Below are positions 1-6,873 of a stretch of 20,653 nucleotides of DNA, piece after piece. Source of the stretch: Acidimicrobiaceae bacterium (GTDB taxonomy: Bacteria > Actinomycetota > Acidimicrobiia > Acidimicrobiales > Bog-793). Every line of letters starts with the position of its first letter. Within the stretch, counting starts at the first letter, position 1. The stretch covers positions 1 to 20,653 of the forward strand of contig JAODBN010000160.1 in assembly GCA_025463965.1 (NCBI GenBank). Reading direction: 5' to 3'. The notes under the pieces were generated by a model, which saw nothing but the letters and a program-made list of their open reading frames with translations, did not search any database and was not told the DNA's origin. The translations under genes and the position numbers were made by a program.

Positions 1-1
1 C

Positions 2-1831
2 ATCGAGGAGGTCGGGATGGACATCGTGGTGCGGCCCGGCCCGCAGATCAACGCCGAGCTGACCTGGTTCGGCTACCCCCTGCGGGTGCTCGCCGACCCG
101 GAGCTGCAGGCCCGCAACGCCCAGGGGACCCCCGCCGTCCTCACCCAGGTCCCCCGGCCCATCCCTGCCCTCAGCTACGCCGCCGAGGAGTTCTTCCAGG
201 AGGTGGCGCTGTGGTACGACGCCATCTGCCCGATCCTCGCTGAGCACGCCTACCCGAACGGCCGGCTGCTCGCTGCTCAGGTCGACAACGAGATGGCGTA
301 TTTCTTTCACGTCAATGCCTACGCCGCCGACTTCCACCCGGCATCGATCGCCCGCTATCAGGCCTTTTTGGAGAAGCGCTACCAGGAGATCGACGCCCTC
401 AACCGGGCGTACCGATCCGAGCACCGGTCCTTCAGCGACGTCGAGCCGCCCCGTCGCTTCGAGGGGCGCTGCAAGGAGGACGTCCCCTACTACCTCGACT
501 GGGCCGAATACCGGGAGCGCTACCTCGTGGACTCCATCGGGCGTCTTGCCGACATGATGCGGGCCCGTGGCCTCGACGGCATCGCCCTGTTCCACAACTA
601 CCCGCACCCCCTCGGACCGGGGGGTGCCGCCTCCGGGTTCACCACCCCGTTCTCCCTGGCCGGGCTTGAGGAGAAGCTCGACTCCGTCGGCTTCGACCTC
701 TACTCCCGAAAGGAGCTCTACCACCACGTCAAGACGGTGATGTCCTACGTGGTCGGCACCAGCCGCTTCCCGTATATCCCCGAACTGATCGCCGGCGTGT
801 GGCCGTGGTACCTGAACCCTGGCGACCTTCACGACGAGGAGTTCGTAGCGAAAGCGGCGCTGATGCAGGGGATCAAGGGCTTCAGTCGCTACATGCTGGT
901 CGAGCGGGACCGGTGGTTGGCCTCGCCGGTGCGCAGTGACGGTCGCGTGCGGGAAGAGAACGCCGCCGTGTTCCGCCAGATCAACGAGCTGGCGCTCGGC
1001 GCCGACCTCGCCTCGATGCGCCGCGCTGCGGACGTGCTGCTCCTCGCCAACCGTGACTACGACCGCCTCGAGGCGGCGAGCGTGCTCGTGAGCTTCCCGG
1101 GCGACTTCCTTGAGACCCAGAGCGGCTTCTCGGAGTACCCCAACTTCATGACGGTCTCCGAGCACCCGCTGGGCTTCGAACACCCGATCCAGATGGTCAA
1201 GGCGGAGTGGTTCGCCAAGGCCTTCGACGGACTGAGCGAGGCGGGCCTCGCCTTCTTGCTCTCCGACACCGGGACGAGCCTGGAGCGCTGGCGGGACTTC
1301 CGGGCCGTGGTGGTCAGCTCCTTCGAGTTCATGGCTGGCGCACTCCAGCGCAAGCTGGTCGACTTCGCCACCGGCGGGGGCACCGTTGTCCTCGGGCCCA
1401 CCCTTCCCTTCCTAGACGAACGCATGGGGCCCGACGAGACCATGCGGACGGCGGTGCGCTCGTCTACGCCGGTGACGGTCGGCCCTTCAGCCACCACCTA
1501 CGCGGTGGGTCAGGGCCGCATCGTTCACCTGTCCGAGGTGGCGGATTTCGAGCCGGTGCTGCGCACCGTGCTCGGCGACCTCGACCTCATCGGATTCACC
1601 CGCAACGACTCGCGCCTCGACGTCACGGTGCACCGACCGACCGACGGCGGTCATCGGTCCCTCGTCTTTGTGGCGAACCCGACCGCCGGGGCCATCACGG
1701 CCGAGATCACGACCAACCCCCCGGTAACGTTCTTGCACGAGCTGTGGACAGAACGCCAGCTCACCCCCTCGACCGTGCTGCGCGACGAGATACCCGCATA
1801 CACGATCGCCGTCTACGAAGCCCGCCGCTAG
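2..1831 (+). CDS. GH35/GH42-like beta-galactosidase-type glycoside hydrolase, 5' end cut off by the window
   Basis: The frame is open to the window edge, so the N-terminus is missing and the ATG at 17 is probably internal. Numbering from that ATG, the opening RPGPQINAE motif matches the GH35 pattern RPGPYxxAEW. QVDNEM (E92) fits the acid/base site (QVENEY in GH35, QxDNEY in GH42). IPELIAG (E256) is a candidate nucleophile. Residues about 330-480 resemble the GH42 trimerisation domain, including a stretch near 434-465 ending GGGTVVLGPT. A small beta-rich tail ends the protein. The family acts on terminal beta-galactosides or related glycosides; the substrate here is unknown. No signal peptide can be judged because the start is absent. 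The stop lies 16 bases before the next gene, so the two are probably co-transcribed. The GH35/42 assignment is fairly secure; GH35 versus GH42 is not. Confidence 0.75.
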   Translation: MEEVGMDIVVRPGPQINAELTWFGYPLRVLADPELQARNAQGTPAVLTQVPRPIPALSYAAEEFFQEVALWYDAICPILAEHAYPNGRLLAAQVDNEMAYFFHVNAYAADFHPASIARYQAFLEKRYQEIDALNRAYRSEHRSFSDVEPPRRFEGRCKEDVPYYLDWAEYRERYLVDSIGRLADMMRARGLDGIALFHNYPHPLGPGGAASGFTTPFSLAGLEEKLDSVGFDLYSRKELYHHVKTVMSYVVGTSRFPYIPELIAGVWPWYLNPGDLHDEEFVAKAALMQGIKGFSRYMLVERDRWLASPVRSDGRVREENAAVFRQINELALGADLASMRRAADVLLLANRDYDRLEAASVLVSFPGDFLETQSGFSEYPNFMTVSEHPLGFEHPIQMVKAEWFAKAFDGLSEAGLAFLLSDTGTSLERWRDFRAVVVSSFEFMAGALQRKLVDFATGGGTVVLGPTLPFLDERMGPDETMRTAVRSSTPVTVGPSATTYAVGQGRIVHLSEVADFEPVLRTVLGDLDLIGFTRNDSRLDVTVHRPTDGGHRSLVFVANPTAGAITAEITTNPPVTFLHELWTERQLTPSTVLRDEIPAYTIAVYEARR

Positions 1832-1847
1832 GCCAAGGAGCGCAACC

Positions 1848-2657
1848 ATGTTGCACCAGGACGTACTCATGAAGGACATCGACGTCGACCACTGGCGCAA
1901 TCTCCAAGCGTTGCTGCTGGACTCCGCGAAGGGCAGGCGTCGCATCGTGGTCATCCACGAAGACGGAGAGGTGCTGAAGCTCGTGCACTCCGATCGTCTG
2001 CCCGTGCTCGGCGCCGTCAGCCGGGTCGGCGACCCACACGCCTTGGCTGACCAGCTCTACCGAGATAACCAGGAGTCGGTGGATTTCGTGGCCGTGTTCG
2101 AGCGGCGGGCCTTCGACGAGTACTTCGGCCGATTCCAGGCGACGTGGAGCCCGGAGGAGGACCTCGACGAGTTCGTACACCGCTCCTACGCGCTGCTCGA
2201 GGAGTACCCACAGGGGATCGTCACCCGGCCCGAGCCCCCACGGAGCACGCTCGGGCTCCAGTGGCGCCTCGGCTCCAGCTACGAGGACGTGAAGGACGCC
2301 GTCCACAAGTTCGTGCCGGCCGACTCCACCGTCGTCTTCGGGATCTTCGACGGGGACGAGCTGTGGGCGTCCCTCGTCCTCGGGTTCGACGCCGACCGTC
2401 GCGTCGACGTGGTCACGACGGCGGACCCGTCAGAGCTCGAGAAAAGCGGCTCGCTCGAGGACCGTGCTCGCGAGCTCGTCTCGTGGGTAGAGCAGCGCCA
2501 CCGCCCGTGCTCGGTGGCGCTGTTCACGAAACTCGGCGAGGCCAGGTCCTTCCTCCTGGCCGGCGACAAGGGCGCGGCGCTGCGTGACCTCGCCACCCGT
2601 GGCGAGCTCATTGCCTGCCGGGCGCCGGCTGCCCTGCAGGAGGCCGTGGCCCCCTAG
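1848..2657 (+). CDS. Hypothetical protein, 269 aa, unrecognised family
   Basis: I do not recognise this family. The ATG at 1848 is chosen because AAGGAG (1835-1840) lies seven bases upstream; a second ATG at 1869 has no such site. The protein is soluble-looking, acidic, and has no signal peptide, membrane segment or metal-binding cluster. It seems to have two alpha/beta parts. Residues 1-85 include the strand RRIVVIHEDGEVLKLVH. Residues 150-260 include STVVFGIFDGDELWASLVLGF and CSVALFTKLGEA, strands typical of a mixed sheet. Codon choice is GC-rich at third positions like its neighbours, so it is a real gene. It sits 16 bases after the glycoside hydrolase and is probably translated from the same mRNA. 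A role linked to the hydrolase is only a guess from position. Confidence 0.8.
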   Translation: MLHQDVLMKDIDVDHWRNLQALLLDSAKGRRRIVVIHEDGEVLKLVHSDRLPVLGAVSRVGDPHALADQLYRDNQESVDFVAVFERRAFDEYFGRFQATWSPEEDLDEFVHRSYALLEEYPQGIVTRPEPPRSTLGLQWRLGSSYEDVKDAVHKFVPADSTVVFGIFDGDELWASLVLGFDADRRVDVVTTADPSELEKSGSLEDRARELVSWVEQRHRPCSVALFTKLGEARSFLLAGDKGAALRDLATRGELIACRAPAALQEAVAP

Positions 2658-2773
2658 TTGGCGCTCTAGGCCGACAGACAGAGGCGAGCGCAGCAATGGG
2701 CCACGTTTGCGGGCCGGCGGCCTGACGCGGCTTGCCTCGGCCTTCCGCCCAATGCGCGCCGCAGCGATGCACA

Positions 2774-2784
2774 CTTTTGAAAAG
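2774..2784. promoter_or_regulatory. Palindrome CTTTTGAAAAG, possible operator
   Basis: Perfect 11-base palindrome in the AT-rich part of the gap, about 53 bases upstream of the -35 box. ROK-family repressors often bind AT-rich palindromes, and a ROK regulator is encoded downstream, so this is a candidate site. The link is inferred. Confidence 0.35.
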
Positions 2785-2826
2785 AAGAACGTGGCCTGGC
2801 TTTGGATAAAAAGTGGACAAAGTAGC

Positions 2827-2837
2827 ACACGGCGTGT
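2827..2837. promoter_or_regulatory. Palindrome ACACGGCGTGT abutting the -35 box, possible operator
   Basis: Perfect 11-base palindrome (ACACG-G-CGTGT) ending one base before the TTGAAC -35 box. A protein bound here would touch RNA polymerase. Which regulator binds, if any, is unknown; the ROK protein of this operon is the obvious candidate. Confidence 0.4.
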
Positions 2838-2866
2838 TTGAACTGTGCGCCGAATGACGTTATGGT
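2838..2866 (+). promoter_or_regulatory. Sigma70-type promoter, probably leaderless
   Basis: TTGAAC (2838-2843) and TATGGT (2861-2866) are 17 bases apart, each matching four of six consensus positions. The -10 fits the actinobacterial TANNNT pattern. The expected transcription start is 2873-2875, on or beside the ATG at 2875, which has no Shine-Dalgarno sequence. Confidence 0.6.
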
Positions 2867-2874
2867 CGCCGCCT

Positions 2875-4023
2875 ATGGAGGGGACGGAGCGGAGCGCTGA
2901 GCGGCCCACTCGAGTCGGCATCGTGGGCACCGGCCTGATGGCGGGCGCGCACGCCTCCGCCCTGCGCCGGCTGCCCGGTGTGGTGGTGACGGCGGTGGCC
3001 GGATCATCACCTGGGGCGTCGGCCGCCTTCGCCGCCAAGCACGCCCTTCCGCTCGCCCTCGGCCACTGGCGGGAGCTCGTCGGTCATGAGCAGGTGGACG
3101 TGGTCCACAACTGCACCCCCACCGGCATCCACACCGAGGTCAACCTGGCGACGATCGCCGCTGGGCGTCACCTCCTGTGCGAGAAACCCCTCGCCACGAG
3201 CTCGGTCGATGCGGCCAAGGTGGTCGACGCCGCTCGCGCCAGCGGGCTCGTCACGGGCGTGGCCTTCAACTACCGCAGCTACTCCGCGGTGCGTTACCTC
3301 CGATCCCTCCTGGCGTCGGGGGAGCTCGGCCCGGTGCACCAGGTGCACGGGGGCTATCTCCAGGACTGGCTGTCGCTCCCCTCGGACTGGAACTGGCGGC
3401 TCGACGCCGATCTCGGAGGGCCTTCCACCGTGATGGCCGATATCGGCTCGCACTGGTTCGACCTCGTCGAGTATGTCGTGGGCGATGAGGTGGCGACGGT
3501 GTGTGCCGATCTCGGCACCGTCCATCCCGTGCGGCACCCCGCCCTCGGCGGTTCGAGCGCCGTCCGTCGCGCAGCGGGCGAGGTCCTCGCCGGGGTCCTG
3601 GCGCGCACGGCTGGGGGAATTCAGGTCAGCTCGGCGTTCTCCCAAGTCAGCCCGGGGAGCAAGAACCGCCTGCACATCCAGGTCGACGCGGCGCAGGCAT
3701 CGCTCTCGTGGAACCAGGAAGTCCCCAACCAGCTGCACATCGGACGCCGGGAGCGGCCGAGCGAGCTGTGGGAGCGGGGACCGGTCACGGCCAACCCGGC
3801 ACTGCTGGCGCTTCCGCCGGGACACCCCGAGGGATGGATCGACGCCCTCACGAGCCTGTGCTCGGACTTCCACGCCAGCGTGAGCGGCGGCGTACCCACC
3901 CATCCCAGCCTGGCCGACGGCCTGCGGGCCGTGGCGATCACCGAGGCGGTGCTCGCCAGCCATGCCGAGCGTGCCTGGATGCGGGTCGAGCCGACGCAGC
4001 TGGCCGGGCGGGTACGGCGATGA
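2875..4023 (+). CDS. Gfo/Idh/MocA family NAD(P)-dependent oxidoreductase
   Basis: The family oxidises or reduces hydroxyls of sugars, inositols and sugar derivatives with NAD(P). The N-terminal Rossmann motif is VGIVGTGLMAGAH (about 14-26). The family signature EKP is at 103-105 (K104). The C-terminal half has GGPSTVMADIGSHWFDL, giving D189 and H193, four residues apart as in the K-D-H catalytic set of inositol dehydrogenases. Length is 382 residues, normal for the family. I chose the ATG at 2875 because it sits at the expected transcription start of a good promoter; GTG 2845 and ATG 2854 in the same frame would overlap that promoter. The stop overlaps the ROK gene start (ATGA). The substrate is unknown; position suggests oxidation of the imported or released sugar. 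The C-terminal region from about 330 is less typical. Confidence 0.9.
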   Translation: MEGTERSAERPTRVGIVGTGLMAGAHASALRRLPGVVVTAVAGSSPGASAAFAAKHALPLALGHWRELVGHEQVDVVHNCTPTGIHTEVNLATIAAGRHLLCEKPLATSSVDAAKVVDAARASGLVTGVAFNYRSYSAVRYLRSLLASGELGPVHQVHGGYLQDWLSLPSDWNWRLDADLGGPSTVMADIGSHWFDLVEYVVGDEVATVCADLGTVHPVRHPALGGSSAVRRAAGEVLAGVLARTAGGIQVSSAFSQVSPGSKNRLHIQVDAAQASLSWNQEVPNQLHIGRRERPSELWERGPVTANPALLALPPGHPEGWIDALTSLCSDFHASVSGGVPTHPSLADGLRAVAITEAVLASHAERAWMRVEPTQLAGRVRR

Positions 4024-6839
4024 GCCCGACGGGCCGGGTGAGCAAGCGGCACCCGCTCCTCTCACAGGCAGCGGCGGGGACCGCCTCTGGCCAAGCCGTG
4101 CTCGACGCCATCCGCCTCGGCCGGGCGCGCACCCGGCGCGAGATCGCTGTGCACACTGGCCTCAGCGCCAGCATCGTGGCCCGCAGGGTGGACGAGCTCA
4201 TCAGCCTTGGGCTGGTGGACGACAGCGAGCACACCCTCTCGACCGGGGGCCGCGCGCCCCGCCGCTTGCGCATCCGCGGCGAGAGCGGCGGGATCCTCGC
4301 CGTCGACGTTGGCGTGTCCGGCCTCAAGGTGGCGCGTTCGGACATGGCCGGCAGGATCCTCCACCAGCGAGAGGCCTCGCTCGACATCGACGTCGAGCCG
4401 GAGGAGGCCCTCGCCCACATCGTCTCCCTGATGGACGAGGTGGTGGGCGCGACGGCGGAGGCCGGTTCGGACATCTTGGGCATCGGCATGGGACTTCCCG
4501 GCCCGGTCGCCTTCGACGAGGGCGTGGCGGTGGCCCCGCCCCTCATGCCTGCGTGGGACGGCTACCCGGTCCGCTCCTACCTCGAGGACCGCTACGGCGT
4601 CCCCGCCTGGATCGACAACGACGTCAACGTGATGGCGCTCGGGGAGGTCCGCGCCGGGGGCCTGAAGGAATGCCGGGTCGGGATCGCCGTCAAGGTGGGC
4701 ACCGGCATCGGCGCGGGCGTCACCGTTGACGGCACAATCCTTCGCGGCGCCGAGGGCTGCGCCGGCGACGTCGGCCATATCCAGGTGAGCGAGGGAGAGA
4801 ACGAGCGCTGTCGCTGCGGCAAGCTCGGCTGCCTCGAAGCGCTCGCCGGAGGGGCCGCCATCGGCCGGGCTGCGGTGCAGGCGGCGGAGCGAGGCGAGAG
4901 CGCCATGTTGGAGGAGCTGCTCGCGAGCCGCGGCGTGCTGAGCGCGGAGGACGTCGCCCGCTGCGCCCAGCGGGGCGACGCCGCCTGCATGCACATTCTC
5001 GATCACGCGGCCGAGCTGATCGGCTCGATGCTCGCCACGGTCGTCAACACGCTCAACCCGGCGAAGGTCGTGATCGGGGGCGGCGTGGCGCAGGCCGGTG
5101 ACTTCTTCATCGCCGGAATCCGGCGCCAGGTCTACGGGCGCTCGCTGCCGCTCGCCACTCGCAGTTTGCGCATCGACCCGTGCGAGCTCGCAGGCCAGAG
5201 CGGCGTGATCGGCGCCACCTGGCTCGCCATCGACGGGATCTACACGAAAGACCCGAGCGCTCGCGCGAGCGAGCGCCGAAAGATCTTGGCCTCATCAGCG
5301 AGGTCCCAAGCAAAAGGGGGAAACATGCACGAAGACCAGCAAGGCGGCCTCCAGTCGGGCGGCAACAGCCAAGGTACGGAGTTGAGCCGGCGAGGCTTCC
5401 TCAAAGGGGCAGCCGCCCTCTCCGCCGGCGCCGTGGTCGGCGGCAAGATGATGAGCTACCCGCGCCTGCGGGTGGGTGCCTCCCGGCCGGCGGCCACCCT
5501 CGGGCCGAAGCCGACGAGCCTCTCCATGCTCTACGCGGGCAACCAGTCCGATGGGGCGGCGATCGCCGCGGTACTGCCGATGCTCAAGCACGACCTCGGG
5601 GTGGACGTCGTCGTGACGAACCTCGCCTACGACGCCCTCCAGCAGAAGACGTTCGCTCAGCTCGCCACGAGCAGTCCCGCCTACGACATCTTCGTGTGCG
5701 ACACCCCGTGGACGCCGACGCTCACCCACGTGCTGGAGCCGCTCACGCCCTACCTCACGAACTCGTCCCTCAACAAGGGCATCTCCATCGACGTGGGCGA
5801 CTTCATCCCGAAGGTCTTCTACGACACCACCGTGTACAACGTGAACCAGCCGTCCAAGCACTATCCGCACGCCGGGGCCATGGTCGACCCCAAGGCCATC
5901 GTGAAGAACGGCTTCGAGATCCTCGGGCTGCCCATCCAGGCCAACGCCTTGACCATGGCGTACCGCAAGGACCTCTTCGAGTCGGCCACCGAGAAGGCCA
6001 AGTTCAAGGCGAAGTACGGGCGAGAGCTGGCGGTCCCCGTGACCTGGGACGAGTTCTTGCAGGTGGCCCAGTTCTTCACCCGGCCGAGCAGCAAGCTCTA
6101 CGGGACCACGCTGATGGCTGGCGTCGGCGACTGGGACATCGACGACTTCAAGACCTTCGTCGGCTCGTTCGGTGGCGACGGCCACCTCATCAACGACCAG
6201 TTCGGCGTGACGGTGTCGACCCCCGAGGCGATGGCCGCCCTGCAGTTCTACGTCGACCTGATCCGCAAGTACCGGGTGACCCCGCCCGGAGCCACCTCGG
6301 CGTCGTGGGACACCGCGGGGTCGCTCTTCAGCTCGGGGCAGACGGCCATGACCATGAACTACAGCCCGCAGTCGCTGAGCTCGAACGTCTCCGGCTCGAT
6401 CGGCTACGCCATGGTCCCGAAGAAGGTCACCAATGCCCCGCACTTCGGGACGTGGCAGCTGTCGATCCCCATGGCCAAGGACTCGAACACCAAGGCGTGG
6501 GCGTACCGGGTGATCGCGTGGCTGACGAGCGGCAAGGCCCAGACGGCCATGCTGACCCAAGAGCTGCACCCGACGCGCAACTCTGCCTTCGCGGCGGCGC
6601 ACAAGAGCGCAGCAGTGACGAAGTCCTTCGGCAACTTCTACCCGATCCTGCAGCAGTCCCTGGCGTCGGGCGTGGGTCGTGCCCGGGTGAAGGACTACAG
6701 CCAGGTGACCCAGCCCATCGCCGTTGGGGTCAACAACGCCGCCTCCGGAAGCGGCTCGCCGAAGCCCGACATGGTGAAGACGGCGAGCGGGGTGGTCAAG
6801 GTGCTGAACTCCCTCGGCTACCACGGCTCCGTGGCCTGA
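4020..6839 (+). CDS. ROK-family regulator, continuous in frame with the ABC sugar-binding protein (939-aa ORF)
   Basis: Residues about 22-85 form a winged helix-turn-helix (TRREIAVHTGLSASIVARRV), and about 90-405 a ROK domain. WIDNDVN gives the usual catalytic-site Asp (D201). VGTGIGAG is the phosphate-type loop. GH (H253) with CRCGKLGCLE (C264, C266, C271) is the ROK zinc site. ROK regulators usually repress sugar genes and release DNA on binding a sugar. The ROK fold ends near WLAIDG (about 401-406). The frame then continues with no stop through a basic, low-complexity tail to the Met at 436, the start of a Tat-signal binding protein (listed separately). No TAA, TAG or TGA occurs in any + frame between 5240 and 5324. 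The start overlaps the previous stop (ATGA). Either a true fusion is made, or the ROK stop has been lost and the binding protein starts internally. Confidence 0.85.
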   Translation: MSPTGRVSKRHPLLSQAAAGTASGQAVLDAIRLGRARTRREIAVHTGLSASIVARRVDELISLGLVDDSEHTLSTGGRAPRRLRIRGESGGILAVDVGVSGLKVARSDMAGRILHQREASLDIDVEPEEALAHIVSLMDEVVGATAEAGSDILGIGMGLPGPVAFDEGVAVAPPLMPAWDGYPVRSYLEDRYGVPAWIDNDVNVMALGEVRAGGLKECRVGIAVKVGTGIGAGVTVDGTILRGAEGCAGDVGHIQVSEGENERCRCGKLGCLEALAGGAAIGRAAVQAAERGESAMLEELLASRGVLSAEDVARCAQRGDAACMHILDHAAELIGSMLATVVNTLNPAKVVIGGGVAQAGDFFIAGIRRQVYGRSLPLATRSLRIDPCELAGQSGVIGATWLAIDGIYTKDPSARASERRKILASSARSQAKGGNMHEDQQGGLQSGGNSQGTELSRRGFLKGAAALSAGAVVGGKMMSYPRLRVGASRPAATLGPKPTSLSMLYAGNQSDGAAIAAVLPMLKHDLGVDVVVTNLAYDALQQKTFAQLATSSPAYDIFVCDTPWTPTLTHVLEPLTPYLTNSSLNKGISIDVGDFIPKVFYDTTVYNVNQPSKHYPHAGAMVDPKAIVKNGFEILGLPIQANALTMAYRKDLFESATEKAKFKAKYGRELAVPVTWDEFLQVAQFFTRPSSKLYGTTLMAGVGDWDIDDFKTFVGSFGGDGHLINDQFGVTVSTPEAMAALQFYVDLIRKYRVTPPGATSASWDTAGSLFSSGQTAMTMNYSPQSLSSNVSGSIGYAMVPKKVTNAPHFGTWQLSIPMAKDSNTKAWAYRVIAWLTSGKAQTAMLTQELHPTRNSAFAAAHKSAAVTKSFGNFYPILQQSLASGVGRARVKDYSQVTQPIAVGVNNAASGSGSPKPDMVKTASGVVKVLNSLGYHGSVA
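5325..6839 (+). CDS. Tat-exported ABC sugar-binding protein (SBP family 1), internal start in the ROK frame
   Basis: The 504-residue product is an extracellular solute-binding protein of the carbohydrate (MalE-like) class that delivers a sugar to the permeases encoded next. The ATG at 5325 follows an AAAAGGGGG purine run (5312-5320). Residues 21-27, SRRGFLK, form a textbook twin-arginine signal followed by an alanine/glycine-rich h-region, so folded export by Tat is expected. No cysteine follows the h-region, so there is no lipobox; cleavage may be near VGAS (50-53). This is unusual, since monoderm binding proteins are mostly lipoproteins. The mature part has family features such as PVTWDEFLQVAQFFT, GGDGHLIND, and a late region with MAKDSN...AYRVIAWLTSGKAQ. 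It lies in frame with the ROK gene with no stop between. Ligand unknown. Confidence 0.88.
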   Translation: MHEDQQGGLQSGGNSQGTELSRRGFLKGAAALSAGAVVGGKMMSYPRLRVGASRPAATLGPKPTSLSMLYAGNQSDGAAIAAVLPMLKHDLGVDVVVTNLAYDALQQKTFAQLATSSPAYDIFVCDTPWTPTLTHVLEPLTPYLTNSSLNKGISIDVGDFIPKVFYDTTVYNVNQPSKHYPHAGAMVDPKAIVKNGFEILGLPIQANALTMAYRKDLFESATEKAKFKAKYGRELAVPVTWDEFLQVAQFFTRPSSKLYGTTLMAGVGDWDIDDFKTFVGSFGGDGHLINDQFGVTVSTPEAMAALQFYVDLIRKYRVTPPGATSASWDTAGSLFSSGQTAMTMNYSPQSLSSNVSGSIGYAMVPKKVTNAPHFGTWQLSIPMAKDSNTKAWAYRVIAWLTSGKAQTAMLTQELHPTRNSAFAAAHKSAAVTKSFGNFYPILQQSLASGVGRARVKDYSQVTQPIAVGVNNAASGSGSPKPDMVKTASGVVKVLNSLGYHGSVA

Positions 6840-6873
6840 CGGTGACGGACCCGGCCCCTCTGGTCCGCCTGCC

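Larger units (their letters stand above)
2658..2874 (+). other. Gap with AT-richer regulatory region
   Basis: There is no gene in these 217 bases. The first half is GC-rich without clear structure. From about 2770 to 2865 the sequence becomes visibly richer in A and T than anything nearby. It carries two perfect 11-base palindromes and a promoter, listed separately. It probably separates the hydrolase transcript from that of the dehydrogenase-regulator-transporter operon. Confidence 0.6.

Noticed and set aside
5258..5271. Palindrome CGCTCGCGCGAGCG in the ROK tail
   Set aside because: Considered as a terminator between ROK and the binding protein, but the stem is only five pairs, built of simple GC-rich repeats, with no T-run.
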